Both the position numbers and the translations under genes were made by a program. 64,000 nucleotides of DNA from Rhyacichthys aspro (Eukaryota; Chordata; Actinopteri; Gobiiformes; Rhyacichthyidae): the NCBI GenBank assembly GCA_036850595.1, contig CM072148.1, positions 23,182,731-23,246,730 on the forward strand, given 5' to 3'. The notes beneath the pieces are model-generated. The model saw nothing but the letters and a program-made list of their open reading frames with translations, was not told where the DNA came from and made no database searches. Positions 60,269 through 64,000 of this stretch are shown here, in pieces (position 1 is the stretch's first letter; the number at the start of each line of letters is the position of its first letter).

Positions 60269-61262
60269 ACAAATAAACATTAGAGGAACACCCAAAAGCA
60301 TTAATCCTAATCTTTTGACTGTCTTTCTGTACATGTGTGTATCTATACATAAGTAGAAAGATTTTAAATTATGTCTTATTAATCAAAGAGAGGTTTCTTT
60401 TATATCTGTTTGTTTTGTCTCTAACAGTAGAACTTTGCCAATAGATGCTTTTTAGTTCTAACAGTAGACCATTAGAACAGAGCAGTCTATCTACTGCTGG
60501 TGAAAAAAAGGCACAAAGCAGCCCTTTACAGTCTGTGACACTGGTTTAACTGAAGTCTTTGGTGACAGGACTGTCTGTGGTGGCGAGCTGTTTCTCGGAA
60601 TAAGGCACTGCTGGTCTCGTATGTGATATCATCACAAGTATGTCCTTTGCAAGACAAATAGTTATAAATGATCAAGACAAACAAAGTGCCTATAGGACTT
60701 TTTTATTTTGCATATGGTCAGACTTAGTTAATTGAGAATCCACTTCAAGAACAACTTTACTTAACACGGACTCCTCAGCTGAAGTTAGGGGTAGTATTCT
60801 ATTTGTATTAAGGCTTTTTATTAAGGACAATAATGCACAATTATTATAATAATATTCAGGGTCGCATCGGGTTCATTTGCTCCCTGTCATTCCCTGCTCT
60901 TTCACCCTGTTTCCTGTCTAAATAAATAAATAAATGAAGGATAAATAAAGGATAAAAAGGCGAAAAAGGTTTGTATAATATTTACTGGAGCTTTTACTCT
61001 TTGTTTTTCTAGTGTCATTAGACAAATTGCACAGGTATACATTTATCGTATTATTTATAGTATTATTATTATTATTAGTTATTTTTGTTTTGTTTTTACA
61101 CATATTATGCCAGTAAGGTTACATTTATGTTCCATGCCATTAGTCACCATTTTAATTTAAATTAATTTTCTTACGGGATTGCACTTAATAACTTGCACCA
61201 TTCTATGCTTGTGGATTGATGCGCTTATGTAATCTTGTTATTTTTAACAGTAACAATCAAGT
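60269..61262. other. cdc37 3' UTR and intergenic
   Basis: AATAAA follows the cdc37 stop directly. The segment about 60862-60970 (CTCCCTGTCATTCCCTGCTC, then TTTCCTGTCTAAATAAATAA) looks like the 3' end of a common fish repeat. Nothing else is recognised. Confidence 0.4.
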
Positions 61263-61263
61263 A

Positions 61264-61299
61264 TTGAATTGAATTGAATTGAATTGAATTGAATTGAAT
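61264..61299. repeat. (GAATT)n microsatellite
   Basis: Seven GAATT units. It lies at the 3' end of the minus-strand L1 and may be its tail. Confidence 0.95.
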
Positions 61300-64000
61300 G
61301 AATCAACTGATGGTTAGGGTTTTTAGAAGAAGTCACCTTAGCTGCCCAGATTTTACCTCAGCCCAAATTGTTATCAGTGACATTCATGTCTGCCACCCAT
61401 ACTTGTTTGAGGCAAGGGACAGTCAGATGAAGACAATAAAGAGTTGTATAGTTAAACCTTCACCCTTCCTTTCTTTGCGTCTTTTGTTGGTATGGGATAC
61501 ATAGCATGAGTAGGAAGACCTGAGCTCCAAGGAACTCCATATGCCTTCATGGAGGCCCACAATTGAAGGTACAAAAAGAAGGATGTTGGCAAGTCATATC
61601 GTTGTCTTAACTCATTACAATCACATAATGTGATATTATGTCGTGTTGGTAAAGGGGGCACCCCCAGATAATAATAAATGATTATTACATTTTTTTATTC
61701 CATTTGCAGCGGCTATTGGACTTGACCCAACTTGAGTTTAGCACGCTTTAGAACAATAAATGAATATACTGGATCTTCTAGCCTGTACGGTGATGCCAAA
61801 TTTTTTTCAATCTCTTTCCAAGAGGCTCTAATGTTAGAGTCACATCATGCAACTAATGGTCTTACCACAAGAGACCAAGAGAAAAATTCAAAATTTGGAA
61901 CAGATAAGCCACGCTTCATTCTGTGACATAGCAAGCTTTGCATAAGCTTTACCATAGGCTGTTTTCCATCCCGAATAAATCTGGATACCAACGAGTGTAT
62001 TCTTTTCCAATAATCTACTGGTGGTGGTAAGGGTATCATAGAACAGAAAAAATTTATCATTGTCAAAATTTTTATGATTGAGACACGTGAATGAAGAGCT
62101 TTTGGTAAAAAAAAGTTTTTATTTGTAATACTCACTAACTTTGGGCAAATTTCCACCCCAAGGTATTTAAATTGTTTAACAACTGGAATGTTCTAGGGTA
62201 TAGTGTTAGAGGTTAGTCCATCATTTAAAGGAAATAAACTGATTTATTCCAGTTAATTTTGTATCCCAACAGGGAACTGAACATCTCAGGTATACAAAAT
62301 ATGGGTCAGTGAACTTGCTTCTTGGTCTAGATATAGGAGTATATCATCGGCATACAATATCACAAGGGAGATATTATTAAAAGTGATAGCAGTGAATAGT
62401 GAAAGTAAAAGTGACAAATAAGAGGGTGTTGTCAGGCTTTTTGAGCCAATGGTTCAAGAAATAAGGAAAATAGGAGGGGGCTTAAAGGACACCCTTGAAA
62501 AGACTATAGGTTGTTGTGGTGGATACCTCTGCCACCACCATTTAGTATTAGTATTTTTCTTTGTCACGTTACATTTCATTTATATTAATTTCATTAGTTA
62601 AATTCACAAAGTTTAATTTGGTTCATTTATTTAGACACATATTTTCTAATTTGGGTGCACACTTATTAGTTAATATTTGTCTCAAGATTTATTTACATTT
62701 GTTTCTTTTGAGTGCCAGGAGAGACAGAGGAAGGGGCTGGAAATCTTTGGGAGAGCCCACCTGGACCAAGGCTGAGGGGGGAACACAGTTGGGTTTATTA
62801 TTTTGGGTAATTTAGATCGTTTAGTTGGGTTTAATTTTATTTAGTTTATCACTGTTGTTGTATTATGTTTATCTATTATAATTTCCCTTATATTTACTTG
62901 CCTAAGTTTAGATATTTTGATTTATAATTAGCGTTATGCCTCCCTCTTGTGTTGGTTTGGGTTAGTCCTTTGTTAGTTAAACCCCTCTGTTCTTTGATTT
63001 GGCAGGTCAGTTTTCTTCCGTTAAGTTATGGTTTAGTTGACCTCTGTTGGGCCCAACTTTTTGTATTATTTTGGAGCCTTATTTCTTTTTACTTTATTAA
63101 ATTATCTTTATGTTACACCTGTTGTCCTCGCCTTTTTGTCTGGTCCACTACAGTTGTGATAAAATCTTGTTTATGTTTATCATTGCTTTTGGGCTTTGAT
63201 ACAATAATTTGACCTATTTCATGAATATTGTGTTCAAATTAAGATGTTTCATCCCCATTATAGCTTTCTTTGATTTATTGGATCACTAAGACCGTCTGCA
63301 TCCATTTGAGGGATGACTAAAAGGGTTAACCCTTGTAGAAATGTATTGTATTTATCATTATCTAAGTTTATCTTCTGCGTTAATTTCTATGGGTGAGGAA
63401 AGCATCCATTTTTTTTGAGCTAATAGCTTTGATGTTTGAATGTCTATCGTATTTCTGCAAACTCAGAGAGTAAGGGACTTGATCATGAACCACTGAAATA
63501 GTTCTGTGTTTTTGGAATTCTACCTTGGGTTTGAATAAATTGTTGGGTTCAACTCTTAAATCTGTTTCCTTATTTCATTAAATACCTCTTGTTGTTGACT
63601 GTTTTCCTCCAGTGACCAATTTTTTTCCTTTCTTGCTCAATTAAGATTGGATGCATAAGATATTGTTGTTTTGTGTATAAATCCTTTAATTGCTGCCCAC
63701 AGCACCCTGGGGTCATTGACAGATGGAGCATTTTCTGTTAGTTGTTGGCTGTAAGTGCTCACAAAAATCCTTGTTACTTATAAACTATAAAAACGCCATC
63801 TATTAGCTCCACCTGATGCTTTTGTTGTTGTTAATTTGGAAGTGACAACATTACGATCAGATAAAGAATTTGGGTAATTTCACTTGGATGAATTTGTGAA
63901 AACTCTGATGCCTGTGGCCAGCAAATAATCAATTCTTGAATAACTGTTATTACAATTTGAAAAAATCTGTAGGCAGAAGTCACTTGTAAGGCCTTGTAGG
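61300..64000 (-). mobile_element. L1-type LINE, ORF2 C-terminal region, minus strand
   Basis: The minus-strand frame at 61845-62156 reads SMIPLPPPVDYWKRIHSLVS, RFIRDGKQPM, then GLSVPNFEFFSWSLVVRPL, the C-terminal region of an L1-type ORF2 protein after the reverse transcriptase. The 61452-61661 frame continues it. Farther up on the minus strand, near 63310, the text INQ/QMDADGL-like recalls the start of the reverse transcriptase region. Stops and shifts are present. A solo LTR (62515-63152) interrupts it. The element continues past the window end. Confidence 0.7.
62515..63152. mobile_element. Solo LTR, 638 bp, with 5-bp target duplication
   Basis: Begins TGTGGTGG and ends CCACTACA, the TG..CA form with a short inverted repeat. 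GTTGT stands directly before (62510-62514) and after (63153-63157). No internal retroelement sequence adjoins, so it is a recombined solo LTR. The 5-bp duplication fits Ty3/gypsy or retroviral-type integrases; the LTR family is unknown to me. It was inserted into the minus-strand L1. Confidence 0.85.

Noticed and set aside
1..64000. CRISPR arrays, operons or phage modules
   Set aside because: No regular direct repeats with spacers and no bacterial gene arrangement; the window is vertebrate.

Overview
The window is vertebrate nuclear DNA, almost certainly from a ray-finned (teleost) fish. Genes are split into short exons with GT..AG borders, and the introns are full of repeat types familiar from fish: Tc1-like transposons, hAT and other short inverted-repeat elements, several LINE types, a Ty3-like relic and a solo LTR. 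I see no bacterial or organellar genes, no rRNA or tRNA genes and no CRISPR array. All four recognised genes are on the + strand.

Layout. 1-12.5 kb: the 5' half of a cAMP phosphodiesterase 4 gene, best called pde4a. Its N-terminus, UCR1, UCR2 and the start of the catalytic region are present. A run of exactly 100 N (12510-12609) follows. 13.5-33.9 kb: the 3' part of gtf3c1, the largest TFIIIC subunit. Its 22 exons join in a single open frame of 1239 codons; the 5' part is missing. 37.7-44.1 kb: a five-exon, 362-codon cell-surface Ig protein that looks like a fish ICAM. 49.8-60.3 kb: cdc37, the Hsp90 co-chaperone, eight exons and 394 codons, apparently complete. 61.3-64.0 kb: an L1-type LINE on the minus strand, interrupted by a solo LTR with an exact 5-bp target duplication.

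How it fits together. In human, PDE4A, the ICAM cluster and CDC37 lie close together on 19p13.2, while GTF3C1 is on chromosome 16. Here the PDE4A, ICAM and CDC37 types are again neighbours, with gtf3c1 between them. The gtf3c1-ICAM-cdc37 linkage lies in sequence with no N, so it does not depend on the gap; pde4a is joined only across the gap. The ICAM-like gene is the most interesting coding find: it keeps the acidic residue pattern of the ICAM integrin-binding strand and a clear ICAM domain 2, but has only three Ig domains. pde4a has a reading-frame conflict in one UCR2 exon.

Mobile DNA explains much of the rest. The best-supported copies, with exact ends and target duplications, are: a 861-bp hAT with a BED-finger ORF (21336-22196), a 1140-bp hAT (55531-56670), a 747-bp element with 21-bp perfect ends (17874-18620), an internally deleted Tc1 (31789-32793) and the solo LTR (62515-63152). 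I found no convincing new multi-gene system; the window is best read as a normal syntenic gene block with unusually readable transposon history.
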